Shown: positions 24,008 to 32,311 of the stretch, piece after piece
How the letters are laid out: each line of letters opens with the position of its first letter
Numbering within the stretch: the first letter of the stretch is position 1
NCBI GenBank assembly: GCA_003280135.1
Contig: QCFW01000001.1
Location: 62,001-126,000, forward strand
Direction of reading: 5' to 3'
DNA from: Prochlorococcus sp. AG-363-N16
GTDB lineage: Bacteria; Cyanobacteriota; Cyanobacteriia; PCC-6307; Cyanobiaceae
DNA: 64,000 nt
Made by a program: the position numbers and the translations under genes
The notes under the pieces: generated by a model
What the model was told of the DNA's origin: nothing
Seen by the model: the letters and a program-made list of their open reading frames with translations, nothing else
The model's database searches: none

Positions 24008-24208
24008 TCATTTAATAATCTTAAAACCTTTGTCATTGCTATCTTCGCTTTCATTTTTTATAGGTTGACCTTTTTTTAGCTTTTTAAGTAGTGTTGATAC
24101 GCCCAGGATTAAAAGTCGAAAAACAAGTGCCCCAAAGGCTACAAATCCTGCAGATAAGGCAATTGAGAGAATCGTTGAACCTAAATCCATTTGACTCAGC
24201 TTATCCAT
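24008..24208 (-). CDS. 66-residue membrane protein
   Basis: ATG 24208 (ATG at residue 7 is an alternative). MDLGSTILSIALSAGFVAFG and ALVFRLLILGVSTLLKKLKK form one long or two short helices, followed by a charged tail ending NDKGFKIIK. No family recognised. Confidence 0.55.
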   Translation of the reverse strand: MDKLSQMDLGSTILSIALSAGFVAFGALVFRLLILGVSTLLKKLKKGQPIKNESEDSNDKGFKIIK

Positions 24209-24483
24209 AGTGGTTAATTTATCTTTTACTAATCTATTGCTTTATTTAGAATCTTCTCGTTTAATTCAAATAATGCCAAATCTATATGGAATTGTTTTTT
24301 ATAGCAAAGAAAGCTTCAAAAAACTACTAATAACAATCTATTGGGACGATCTATCTTTTTTTGAGTCTTTTCATTTCCCAATCGGCCTTTAGTTAAATTT
24401 TAAATCTCATTAGCTTCTTGAATTAATTGGCATTTTAGGAGAAAGTATTTATAAAGATACAAATAACTACTTAATGGTTGTTA

Positions 24484-24804
24484 TTAAAATCCTTTTATCT
24501 CAAGTTCTTTATTATGCGACTTTTGCATCTCAACCATTTCTGAGCATGTCATGGCAGGGCGGTAAAGAAATTCGCAACCAAATGCTGAACGCCAAAACAT
24601 AAAATGCTTAAAAAGTGCCTTAGTGTTGGAGGCTTTGCAAATTATACAAAGTTCTCCTGACTCAGGCATGTGAAGCCTTGCAATTAATTCAAAGCCATCA
24701 AATTTATCCATTAGAGCCCCATCTTCCATGTATTTGATAAAAGCGGTATAGCCTTCATCCTGAGTTTCTGATGGAACAACACAAGTGACTACATAAAATT
24801 GCAT
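24484..24804 (-). CDS. DUF3303-like small alpha/beta protein
   Basis: 106 residues, ATG 24804. MQFYVVTCVVPSETQDEGYT, then ALMDKFDGFELIARLHMPES, ELCIICKASNTKALFKHFMF and WRSAFGCEFLYRPAMT. Alternating strands and helices with a DGFxxIxR core look like the dimeric ferredoxin-like DUF3303 family, assigned from memory. Soluble, no signal. Function unknown. Confidence 0.6.
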   Translation of the reverse strand: MQFYVVTCVVPSETQDEGYTAFIKYMEDGALMDKFDGFELIARLHMPESGELCIICKASNTKALFKHFMFWRSAFGCEFLYRPAMTCSEMVEMQKSHNKELEIKGF

Positions 24805-24847
24805 GGAAGATTCTTTAAACTTTTATTCTAAATTTTAATTTTAATAA

Positions 24848-25000
24848 GACTTTTCAAATAAACTATTAAAACTTTCCAAAAGCGCTCTTATTTATGAGCT
24901 TTATGAAAGCCAAAAACCTCCCTTACCTACAAGTGAGAGAAAGTCTGCATTCGAAAGTTTAGAAGTAGTCCTTTTTATCTTGCTATCTGGCTTGATATGA
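24848..25000 (+). pseudogene. Remnant of a small gene without a start codon
   Basis: An open stretch between TAA 24845-24847 and TGA 24998-25000 encodes convincing protein (SKSALIYELYESQKPPLPTS, ERKSAFESLEVVLFILLSGL, I) but contains no ATG, GTG or TTG in frame. One base to the side, MIENELFYIFK follows at once, as if the C-terminus had been shifted out of frame. It may be a decayed gene or start at ATT. Confidence 0.35.
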
Positions 25001-25369
25001 TTGAAAACGAACTTTTTTATATATTCAAATAAATCTATAAAAAGAGGATTCTTTTTTTTTGTTTTACTACCTTCATCCAGTTAAATTAAACCGCTAATAA
25101 TATTAATAGCTAATTTCTATTAATATAGCTATCAAATATTGTCAATGCAGGTTTGCGAATGGGACGATTTTTTTGGGACCTTTTAATTATAACGCCTTCT
25201 GAGAAAAATTTTTTTCATTCTGAACCTATGAGATGTGCGTAATTTTTTGAGAGAATTCTTTCCTTAATCAATTTGTTTTTATGTGGTGTTGGCAACCGAA
25301 CTTGTAAAGTAAATTCTTTGTCTTTATAAAAAATATGTTTTTAAGGCATTAGTTAAAACCTTTGAGTTT
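25001..25369. other. 369-bp stretch without a confident gene
   Basis: Long T runs and short frames only (27 codons from ATG 25157 is the best). No terminator, repeat or RNA recognised. Confidence 0.4.
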
Positions 25370-25507
25370 ATGGACGATGCAAAAAGCACTTTTATCAGAA
25401 AAGCCATAGAAGAAGTAAAGGGAAAAGGTAATGAGGCTATTACAAAGGCTCTTATAGAGGCTTTGGAAAAGCGACAATGTGATTTAAAAAGAAGAGAAGC
25501 AGCATGA
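25370..25507 (+). CDS. 45-residue basic helical peptide
   Basis: ATG 25370 to TGA 25507: MDDAKSTFIRKAIEEVKGKG, NEAITKALIEALEKRQCDLK, RREAA. Two amphipathic helices around a Gly turn, no membrane segment. Composition strongly suggests a real soluble protein; no family recognised. It converges on the 25648 gene across a palindromic terminator. Confidence 0.55.
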   Translation: MDDAKSTFIRKAIEEVKGKGNEAITKALIEALEKRQCDLKRREAA

Positions 25508-25593
25508 GTACAAAACTCTTCTTGTTGATTATGAACTGTGCTTAAAAAAGCAATAAAATTTCTTTGAAGAAAAGATGTGCTTAATTTTTGGTA

Positions 25594-25637
25594 TTAAAAA
25601 AGGTAAGGCATTTAAATGCCTTACCTTTTTTAATAAA
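25594..25637. terminator. 44-nt perfect palindrome, bidirectional terminator
   Basis: Arms of 22 bases mirror exactly around 25615/25616 (TATTAAAAAAGGTAAGGCAT, then TT). It lies between the convergent genes at 25370 and 25648, with the A/T tracts of the arms giving six T after the stem on either strand, as expected of a two-way terminator. Confidence 0.85.
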
Positions 25638-25647
25638 AGGGTCCTAA

Positions 25648-25797
25648 CTAGTCTTTCTTCGCTGGATAATTCATCTGATCATAGTCTGGCCCAACTAGAA
25701 CACCCATTACGGCTAAAAGGGCAATTGCCCCTATTCCAACGAAAGCTGCTGAAGGAGCTGGAGTGCCTAGAAGAGAAGCAAAGGTTAAAGAAATCAT
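25648..25797 (-). CDS. Small membrane protein with APSAAF motif (paralogue of 17052)
   Basis: 49 residues, ATG 25797 to TAG 25648. MISLTFASLLGTPAPSAAFV, GIGAIALLAVMGVLVGPDYD, QMNYPAKKD. It shares the APSAAF(V/L)G turn, the Gly/Ala helix and the GP exit with the 17052 protein. A small thylakoid or photosystem-associated subunit is possible from size and topology only. Confidence 0.68.
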   Translation of the reverse strand: MISLTFASLLGTPAPSAAFVGIGAIALLAVMGVLVGPDYDQMNYPAKKD

Positions 25798-25961
25798 GGC
25801 TATTAGTAAACAGTGCTATTAATACAACAAAAACATCATTTTTAGTGTCCCTTTATTTACATTTGGTTAGATCAATCAAGTCAAGGTTAGTAATCATCAG
25901 GTTTGTTCAAGAAAAATTTAGGGAAAATGAATATTTCCCCTCTTGTTGTATTGCTTAATAA

Positions 25962-27170
25962 CTATGTTTTTGTGAGAGATGTTTCAGCAATACCTGCATT
26001 TGCTAAATCTTCTTGAAGATTCTCTTCGCAAGCTAGAACTCTTGCCCAGGAAGGCAATTGTTGAGTTACTGGAGAATCAAGGAAATTGATTACAGCTGGT
26101 TTGATAATTGATGCGAATTTTTGAACAGAAAGCTCTTCTTCATGACGGTCATAGGGAATTTGATTCACTAATGAATCCAATCCAAATTGCTTCACACGAT
26201 CTTGCCCTACGCGTCGATATAGAACTTCAAGGTTAGCTATTTGTGGTGGCGTAAGTGTTTCTGCCTGATGCTCCATTAAGCCCCTTAAAACACTAGAAAG
26301 AATTTCGGTACACATTTTTTGTAGTCCTTCACTTGGAGATTGACCTATGGTTTTATGTTTATGGTCAAAAATGCCAAGATCTACTTGTGCAACTCTAGAA
26401 ATTCTTACATTTTTATAGACCTCGGATAACAATCCAATTTCCAAGCCCCAATCGCAAGGAATTCTAAGATTCATTCCTAGGTCTTTTGTGAAAGCAAATT
26501 CCCCTGCCAGTGGATATCTGAAGGCTCTTAAATATTGTAGAAAAGGTCCTGTACCAACAAGTTGTTCAAGAGAAGTTAACAACGGCCCTACAAATAATCT
26601 TGTAGCCCTACCTTGAAGGGCATGGTTTTCTAAGGAAAGGCGACTATAAAAAGCTTTGACGTATGAAATTCCATTAGAGGGGTCTAGAAGGGGTTGCAGC
26701 ATTCTTGAAGGGTACGAAGGGCTGAATGTTTTTATATCTGCATCAAAAAGAGCAACAACCTCTGAGCTTTTCATGGCGACTCCAATTCCTTGCCAAACTG
26801 CCCATCCTTTACCAGGATTTCCTAAAAGTTGAAGTCCATTTTTTTCTTGACTTTTTAAAACCTCTAGAACCGATGGGCTATTGGTCCATTGCACATGAAC
26901 TGGGAAAGGCATTGAGGAGAAGAATTTTTCTGCTTCTAAAGCTTCATTCTTCGAATTGGCAGCAAGAGCTATAACAAGTTGATTAAGACCTTTGACCTCC
27001 TTTAGGACGTCTTTGATCAATGTTAAAGCAGGTCTCTTAAACTCTTCATAAAGACAAGGGATCAATAAAGAAGTGGGACGCTTGACAAGAGCTTTGCTTA
27101 ATTGGCCTAGAGAATCTCCTCCAAAGCCATATTCATGAATTGTCGTTATCAACCCCTGCTGAAAGTCCAT
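25962..27170 (-). CDS. gpgS: Glucosyl-3-phosphoglycerate synthase
   Basis: 402 residues, ATG 27170. A GT81-type nucleotide-sugar transferase: PCLYEE (38-43) opens the Rossmann-like domain, GKGWAVWQG (120-128) is the donor-binding helix and LFDADIKTFS with the metal-binding DAD at 143-145 is diagnostic. The second half holds FGLEIGLL-type (WGLEIGLLSEV) and FDHKHK motifs. It transfers glucose from a nucleotide sugar to 3-phosphoglycerate, the first step to glucosylglycerate, a compatible solute that marine picocyanobacteria use when nitrogen is scarce. It is divergent from the catabolic genes across 69 bp. Confidence 0.9.
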   Translation of the reverse strand: MDFQQGLITTIHEYGFGGDSLGQLSKALVKRPTSLLIPCLYEEFKRPALTLIKDVLKEVKGLNQLVIALAANSKNEALEAEKFFSSMPFPVHVQWTNSPSVLEVLKSQEKNGLQLLGNPGKGWAVWQGIGVAMKSSEVVALFDADIKTFSPSYPSRMLQPLLDPSNGISYVKAFYSRLSLENHALQGRATRLFVGPLLTSLEQLVGTGPFLQYLRAFRYPLAGEFAFTKDLGMNLRIPCDWGLEIGLLSEVYKNVRISRVAQVDLGIFDHKHKTIGQSPSEGLQKMCTEILSSVLRGLMEHQAETLTPPQIANLEVLYRRVGQDRVKQFGLDSLVNQIPYDRHEEELSVQKFASIIKPAVINFLDSPVTQQLPSWARVLACEENLQEDLANAGIAETSLTKT

Positions 27171-27239
27171 TCGGTTATAAGTGCAACAGAATTAAGTGAG
27201 TAAGTAGAAGAACCTGTGCGTAGTATATAAAAGTACAAA

Positions 27240-28991
27240 TTGACAGGGATTGATCCACAGTTGGAGAAACTGAGGTCGCTTCTTAAAGAAATCTACATTG
27301 AGCACTCTGCAGAAGAAATAGATTCTCTGTGGTCTCAATTAATGCAGATTTTAAGAACCAATCATGATATAGGAATTTCGAAAGAAACTTTATCTAAGAA
27401 TAATTGGAGCTCTTCTAGTGTAATTTTAATAACCTACGCTGATGGGATTAGGAAAAGAAATGAACCTTCATTGATAACATTAAAAAAACTGATTGATAAT
27501 TACTTTGGAGATTCTTTTTCAATTATTCATATCTTACCTTTTTTGATGTCAACAAGTGATGGCGGTTTTGCAGTATCTAACTACAAAGAATTAGAACCTA
27601 GATTTGGAACTTGGGAAGATTTGCATGCTATTTCTAAAGATTGTATTTTAATGGCTGACTTGGTCTTAAATCATGTATCTTCCTCTCACCCCTGGGTTCA
27701 AAAATATAGACAAGATAAGTATCCTGAGGCTAATTATATACTGTCTCCAAACATAGATGAAAACTGGTCAAATGTAACAAGGCCTAGGAATAGTTCTTTA
27801 TTTACAAGTTTGCTAACTGTTAATGGCAAGAAAGATGTTTGGACAACATTTGGTCCAGACCAAATAGACCTTAATTGGAAAGAACCAGGAATATTATATG
27901 AGTTTCTCAAGATAATAAAAATTTATATGAGTTATGGAATTACTTGGTTAAGATTGGACGCTGTTGGTTTTATTTGGAAAGAATCTAAAACAACATGCTT
28001 ACACTTAGATTCAGCTCATAAGATTGTCAGGGTATTAAGGATACTTTTGATGAAACTTAACCAATCAGGGATTCTTATAACAGAAACAAATGTTCCTCAA
28101 AAAGAAAATCTTTCATATCTTCAATCTGGAGATCAGGCGCATCTTGCATATAATTTTCCTTTACCACCTCTTTTGCTTGAGTGTTTATTTTCTAACAAAG
28201 CTGACTTAGTTAATCAATGGTTACTTGATTGGCCAGAAATGACTATTAATTCAGGGTTTATAAATTTTACTGCTTCTCATGATGGGATAGGCCTTAGAGC
28301 TTTAGAAGGATTAATGGGTACTAAAAGAATTAGGCAATTGCTTGTTTCTTGCGAGAGGCGAGGTGGTTTGATTAGCCATAGGAGAATGCCTAATGGAGAG
28401 GATCAACCTTATGAATTGAACATTAGTTGGTGGAGCGCTATGGCTGATATTGGTAGAGACCCTTCTCTTTATCAAATGGAACGTTTCCTTTTAAGTCAGA
28501 TTTTTGTAATGTCATTAAAAGGTATTCCAGCATTTTATTTTCAAGCATTAATGGGATCTGAAAATGATATAAAAACCTTCTCTTTAACTGGTCAAAGAAG
28601 AGACTTGAATAGAGAAAAGTTTGACGCAAAAACTTTGAATCTTGCATTACAAGACCCAAATTCAATTGCTAGTAAAAGTTTAAAAGCAATAAAACATGCA
28701 ATTGATGTAAGAAAAAAAATAGATGCATTTCACCCTGATCAACCAATGTCTTGCTTAAGTAAAAACAGAAGTGATATTGTTATTATTCAAAGAGGTCAAG
28801 GAAAAAATGTACTATGGGCTTTGCATAATATGACAAACTCAAAATTATGCATTTCACTTTTTGATGATTTAAATTTAGAGAGAGAAAAGAACTTTTTATG
28901 GAAAGAATGCCTTAGTAACTTAGAGATCTCCAATAGTAGAATTTACCTACCCCCTTATTCAGTTTATTGGATAACTAAATTAAAACAATGA
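27240..28991 (+). CDS. GH13_18 sucrose-phosphorylase-like enzyme, probably glucosylglycerate phosphorylase
   Basis: 583 residues from TTG 27240; no early ATG exists. The (beta/alpha)8 barrel motifs are all there: DLVLNHVSSSHPW (140-152), nucleophile D240 in WLRLDAVGF, acid/base E282 in LITETNVP, and the transition-state pair HD (347-348) in FTASHDGIG. The length and the DLVLNH box are those of sucrose phosphorylases. Beside gpgS, a phosphatase and glycerate kinase the substrate is most likely glucosylglycerate, released as glucose-1-phosphate and glycerate; sucrose remains possible. Its end overlaps the next gene by 4 bp (ATGA). Confidence 0.82.
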   Translation: MTGIDPQLEKLRSLLKEIYIEHSAEEIDSLWSQLMQILRTNHDIGISKETLSKNNWSSSSVILITYADGIRKRNEPSLITLKKLIDNYFGDSFSIIHILPFLMSTSDGGFAVSNYKELEPRFGTWEDLHAISKDCILMADLVLNHVSSSHPWVQKYRQDKYPEANYILSPNIDENWSNVTRPRNSSLFTSLLTVNGKKDVWTTFGPDQIDLNWKEPGILYEFLKIIKIYMSYGITWLRLDAVGFIWKESKTTCLHLDSAHKIVRVLRILLMKLNQSGILITETNVPQKENLSYLQSGDQAHLAYNFPLPPLLLECLFSNKADLVNQWLLDWPEMTINSGFINFTASHDGIGLRALEGLMGTKRIRQLLVSCERRGGLISHRRMPNGEDQPYELNISWWSAMADIGRDPSLYQMERFLLSQIFVMSLKGIPAFYFQALMGSENDIKTFSLTGQRRDLNREKFDAKTLNLALQDPNSIASKSLKAIKHAIDVRKKIDAFHPDQPMSCLSKNRSDIVIIQRGQGKNVLWALHNMTNSKLCISLFDDLNLEREKNFLWKECLSNLEISNSRIYLPPYSVYWITKLKQ

Positions 28992-29773
28992 ATAATAAAA
29001 ATCCAATATGGGTAGTTACTGATATAGATGGAACTTTGATGGATCATAACTATGATTTAAGTCCTGCTCTAGAGACAATTTCTTTTTTAAAAAAGAAGAA
29101 AATACCACTTATACCTTGTACAAGTAAGACTGCAGCGGAAGTTAGACACTTGAGGAATCAAATAAGTATAAATGATCCTTTCATAGTCGAGAATGGTGGT
29201 GCAATTTATGGAGATAAAACAAATATTGAAGAAGAATGGAAAATTATTTTAGGGAAATCTTTCAATGACTTGAGATTAAAGCTAGACGTTATTTCAAAAG
29301 ATATTGATTATCCATTAACTGCCTTAAATGATCTTAATCATAAACAGATAGAGGAATTAACTGGTCTTAAAGGCGATTCAATACTAAAGGCAATTGCTAG
29401 AGAATGGAGTGTCCCTTTCTTAACACCGCCAGAATCTTGTGTCGAAAAAATTAATCAAATCGCAAAAAAATATGATGTCAATGTTTATCAAGGCAATAGA
29501 ATGAGCCATCTCCTTGGTAATGGAAGCCATAAAGGAAATGCTGTAAATGAGCTTAAGGCTTTCTTGAATCAACCTAATGCAAATGTTATTGCTTTAGGAG
29601 ATTCACCAAATGATATACCTTTACTAAAAGTTGCTGATATAGCAGTTGTTGTTCCAGGAGTAAGTGGTCCAAACCCATGTTTCTTGGAAGGAATAAAAAA
29701 AGGAGACTATTTATTGGCTCCATACCCTCACGCAGAGGGTTGGGCTTCAATTGTAAATAGTTTAATTAAATAG
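28988..29773 (+). CDS. HAD phosphatase, mannosyl/glucosyl-3-phosphoglycerate phosphatase type
   Basis: 261 residues. HAD motif I is VVTDIDGTLMD (nucleophile Asp and Asp+2), motif II is PCTSKT, and motif IV is ALGDSPNDIPLL; the insert with SHLLGNGSHKGNAV is typical of the Cof/MPGP (HAD-IIB) branch. In this context it would dephosphorylate the GpgS product to glucosylglycerate. Start ATG 28988 overlaps the stop of the phosphorylase gene, so translation is probably coupled. That it is co-transcribed with catabolic genes instead of gpgS is notable. Confidence 0.85.
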   Translation: MNNKNPIWVVTDIDGTLMDHNYDLSPALETISFLKKKKIPLIPCTSKTAAEVRHLRNQISINDPFIVENGGAIYGDKTNIEEEWKIILGKSFNDLRLKLDVISKDIDYPLTALNDLNHKQIEELTGLKGDSILKAIAREWSVPFLTPPESCVEKINQIAKKYDVNVYQGNRMSHLLGNGSHKGNAVNELKAFLNQPNANVIALGDSPNDIPLLKVADIAVVVPGVSGPNPCFLEGIKKGDYLLAPYPHAEGWASIVNSLIK

Positions 29774-29784
29774 AATTTTTCCGT

Positions 29785-30831
29785 ATGAGTCCCTTTTCTG
29801 AAAGTAAACAAGTAGTAAATGAAAGCTATTTTTTTTCAAGCAATTTTGGTGATAATGAAAGTACCTTTTCATCAAATAGTTTTAAATTACTATTGAAAGA
29901 CTTAAATTTTGAATGTAATGATTGGATCAATTATTGGAAGGCTAGAGGAGGTGAAAAACTGGCTTTTAATTATTGGTCAAATGGGATAAGGCCAGATTGG
30001 ATTTGGGGGTTAGCATTTCCTTTATTAACAGAAATTAAAAATGCTTTTGACAAAACCAATGAAAAGTTCTTATTAGGTATTTCTGCTTTACCTGGATGTG
30101 GGAAATCTACGTTAGGGAAATGGTTGGAGGCCGCATCCAGTGAATTGAATTGGCCAATAAAAGTTGTTTCTTTAGATGATTTTTATCTTCCAGGAAGATT
30201 GTTGGATAAGGAAATGTCAGATAACCCTTGGGGTGTACCTAGAGGACTACCTGGTAGCCATTCAATTGAACTATTAAATGAAACTATTGATATATGGAAA
30301 ACCACAGGAAATCTTAAAGCACCTCAATTTGATAAGGCCCTAAGGGGGGGGAGAGGAGATCGCTCAGGATGGATCACCGCCAACCCAAAAGTTCTAATAA
30401 TTGAAGGATGGTTTTTGGGATGCAAGTCACTTAATACATCTCAAAAAGGAGATTTTTCGATAGAGAAATTAAACCCTATTCTTTCTATTCAAGAAGTAAA
30501 TTATAGGGAAAGGGTGCAACAACTATTAGAAGAATATACTTCTATATGGCAACAATTTGAAAGAGTATGGCATATAAAACCTGATAAATTTTCTAACACT
30601 GGAGAATGGAAAATAGGTCAAGAAAATGAAATGTATAAAAGCAGAGGAAGTTCTTTAAGAGGTAAAGCTCTATCTTCTTTTTTAAGGATGATACAAGCTG
30701 CAATTCCTCAAGAGTCTTTAATGAATATTCAATGTGATGCTCTTGTAAAGATTAGCCAATCACGTCAAGTCCTTTGGACTGGAAGAAAAGAGGATGAACC
30801 TTTAGAAAGACCAGAGACCCGTTCTTTATAA
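29785..30831 (+). CDS. Glycerate 3-kinase-like P-loop kinase
   Basis: 348 residues, ATG 29785, 11 bp after the phosphatase. Walker A is GISALPGCGKST near residue 100, Walker B-like VVSLDDFYLPG follows, then the GVPRGLPGSHS lid and a KVLIIEGWFLG strand: the phosphoribulokinase/uridine-kinase fold of plant-type glycerate kinase (GLYK). It would phosphorylate glycerate released from glucosylglycerate, and photorespiratory glycerate, to 3-phosphoglycerate. A run of eight G (30344-30351) lies inside the gene. Confidence 0.85.
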   Translation: MSPFSESKQVVNESYFFSSNFGDNESTFSSNSFKLLLKDLNFECNDWINYWKARGGEKLAFNYWSNGIRPDWIWGLAFPLLTEIKNAFDKTNEKFLLGISALPGCGKSTLGKWLEAASSELNWPIKVVSLDDFYLPGRLLDKEMSDNPWGVPRGLPGSHSIELLNETIDIWKTTGNLKAPQFDKALRGGRGDRSGWITANPKVLIIEGWFLGCKSLNTSQKGDFSIEKLNPILSIQEVNYRERVQQLLEEYTSIWQQFERVWHIKPDKFSNTGEWKIGQENEMYKSRGSSLRGKALSSFLRMIQAAIPQESLMNIQCDALVKISQSRQVLWTGRKEDEPLERPETRSL

Positions 30832-30930
30832 AGATTTCATTGTCAGATATTTCGTGATTTCGATTTAGTTGTTTTTTATACAGTTAATTTGTTAAGCAGA
30901 AGATTAAATAGATTTATTGAACCACTTTTT

Positions 30931-31158
30931 ATGGCTGATTTTTCATATCAAAATCAAAGTGACAGTATGGTTGTTCTTAGATGTATTGGTTCAAAAGGTT
31001 TTTACCTTGAAAGAGTTTTATTCCCTTTAGAGTCAATTCTTTTTGAAGCACCTGAAGAATCTAAAGTTGAGGTATGGGGCAATGAGCTTTATGGACCTAG
31101 GCTTGAGGAAAGGATAAGGGTGAGTCCTGAAAAGGAAGATTTACCAATTGCTTCTTGA
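30931..31158 (+). CDS. DUF1830 family protein
   Basis: 75 residues from ATG 30931; a TTG at 30889 in frame adds 14 unlikely residues. The core MVVLRCIGSKGFYLERVLFP, LESILFEAPEESKVEVWG matches the cyanobacterial DUF1830 pattern (FxERVxFPxxxxxFEAP...EV). A small beta-rich soluble domain; function unknown. Confidence 0.72.
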   Translation: MADFSYQNQSDSMVVLRCIGSKGFYLERVLFPLESILFEAPEESKVEVWGNELYGPRLEERIRVSPEKEDLPIAS

Positions 31159-31292
31159 CTTTCTTTAAATCTATTAACAGTTATTTAAGATTTAACTCTT
31201 AAGCAATAAGCAGTGATAATTAGAGTAAATTTTATTGGACTTCTCTAATTGCTTTATTAGGATAATTAAAAGTAATCTTTGAATAAGCACGA

Positions 31293-31673
31293 ATGAAATA
31301 TTATGTTTACCTTTTTCAGAACAAAGATATCTTTAATATTGGATTTTCGAATAATTTGGAAAATGCAAAAAAAAAGTTAACTCCAGGAGAACTTCTAGCT
31401 TACTTAAAGACAGATGATCCTGATACTATTTGCAAGAAGCTTTATCTAAGATATTCAGAAACAAGGATACCTCAGTCGGATTATTTCAGGTTATCAAAGC
31501 CACAAGTTTTAGATTGTAAGCTTATGTTGCAAGAAGTTGGAGGAAAGGATTACTTTCAGCCTTTTTTTAGAGGAATAACACTTTTTATAACAATTCTTTT
31601 AAGCTGGGTTTTAATCTCATTTTTGATAATAAATTTTGGAATAGACCCTATCTTCGAAAAGTTTAATTTATAA
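31293..31673 (+). CDS. GIY-YIG-like (T5orf172-type) domain with membrane anchor
   Basis: 126 residues, ATG 31293. MKYYVYLFQNKDIFNIGFSN (1-20) has the Y-x-Y...x-I-G pattern of GIY-YIG/T5orf172 domains; LYLRYSETRIPQSDYFRLSK follows. Residues about 90-118 are a membrane helix (FFRGITLFITILLSWVLISF). The usual catalytic Arg and Glu of nucleases are not clearly placed, so it may be inactive. A membrane-tethered GIY-YIG-like domain is unusual. Confidence 0.5.
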   Translation: MKYYVYLFQNKDIFNIGFSNNLENAKKKLTPGELLAYLKTDDPDTICKKLYLRYSETRIPQSDYFRLSKPQVLDCKLMLQEVGGKDYFQPFFRGITLFITILLSWVLISFLIINFGIDPIFEKFNL

Positions 31674-31748
31674 TTTATTTGCACTTGATCAATTTTAGCT
31701 TAAGCTTATTAAAATCATTAATTATTTAATTGACATTTATTTAAAATC

Positions 31749-31883
31749 ATGAGTTTAGCAAATTTATTGTTCTGGGTTGCAATACCCTTTGTAATCATTA
31801 CAGCTTATTTTGGAACTAGGAATGGTTACTACGATAGTGAAAAGTATGATGGTGATGGTTGCGCTCATGATGTTAAGCGTTAA
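31749..31883 (+). CDS. 44-residue membrane peptide with acidic tail
   Basis: ATG 31749 to TAA 31883: MSLANLLFWVAIPFVIITAY, FGTRNGYYDSEKYDGDGCAH, DVKR. An N-terminal helix precedes an Asp/Tyr/Gly tail that could bind metal. Similar tiny proteins with an NGYYDS-like tail occur in marine cyanobacteria to my memory, function unknown. Confidence 0.6.
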   Translation: MSLANLLFWVAIPFVIITAYFGTRNGYYDSEKYDGDGCAHDVKR

Positions 31884-31940
31884 TTACTTAATTACTTAAT
31901 AAATATTTAATCTCATTACACAGAAGAATATTATTTTAAA

Positions 31941-32231
31941 CTAATTTTTGCCATTATATATACATGTCCAACGACTATCAAATTGCCATACTGGTTTATA
32001 AATATCCTTCAAAATCTTTTCTCCCGCCCGTTGACATACTTCTAATGAATTCATAGGAATGGCATATAAGGAGGGACTAGTTATACCACTTACTTCCGGT
32101 CTAGAACCAGGAGCTTGGCGATAACTCCCAATAACAAGCCAATAACTTGCTTTGGCGTCAACAGTTGTCGACAGCACAGCCAATAAAGGTGTTGCTAATA
32201 AAAAAAAGCACCTTTTAATTTTTCCTTTCAT
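31941..32231 (-). CDS. Secreted small protein (96 aa)
   Basis: ATG 32231. Signal peptide MKGKIKRCFFLLATPLLAVL with cleavage near VDAKA. The mature part begins SYWLVIGSYRQAPGSRPEVS and has two cysteines (EVCQRAG; RWTCIYNGKN), probably one disulfide. The WLVIGSY...KPVWQFDSRWTC arrangement is a compact beta domain seen in other picocyanobacterial periplasmic proteins. No function known. Confidence 0.65.
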   Translation of the reverse strand: MKGKIKRCFFLLATPLLAVLSTTVDAKASYWLVIGSYRQAPGSRPEVSGITSPSLYAIPMNSLEVCQRAGEKILKDIYKPVWQFDSRWTCIYNGKN

Positions 32232-32311
32232 ATAAAATGGTCTCTTTAATACTTAATATCATGTAAGCCTACAGTTAATCCTGAACAAACACTAATGACT
32301 TGTGCTTTTAT

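Noticed and set aside
5673-25900. Prophage or integrative element with attachment repeats at tRNA-Gly
   Set aside because: No integrase, structural phage gene or repeated tRNA 3' end was found; the region is only called a flexible island.
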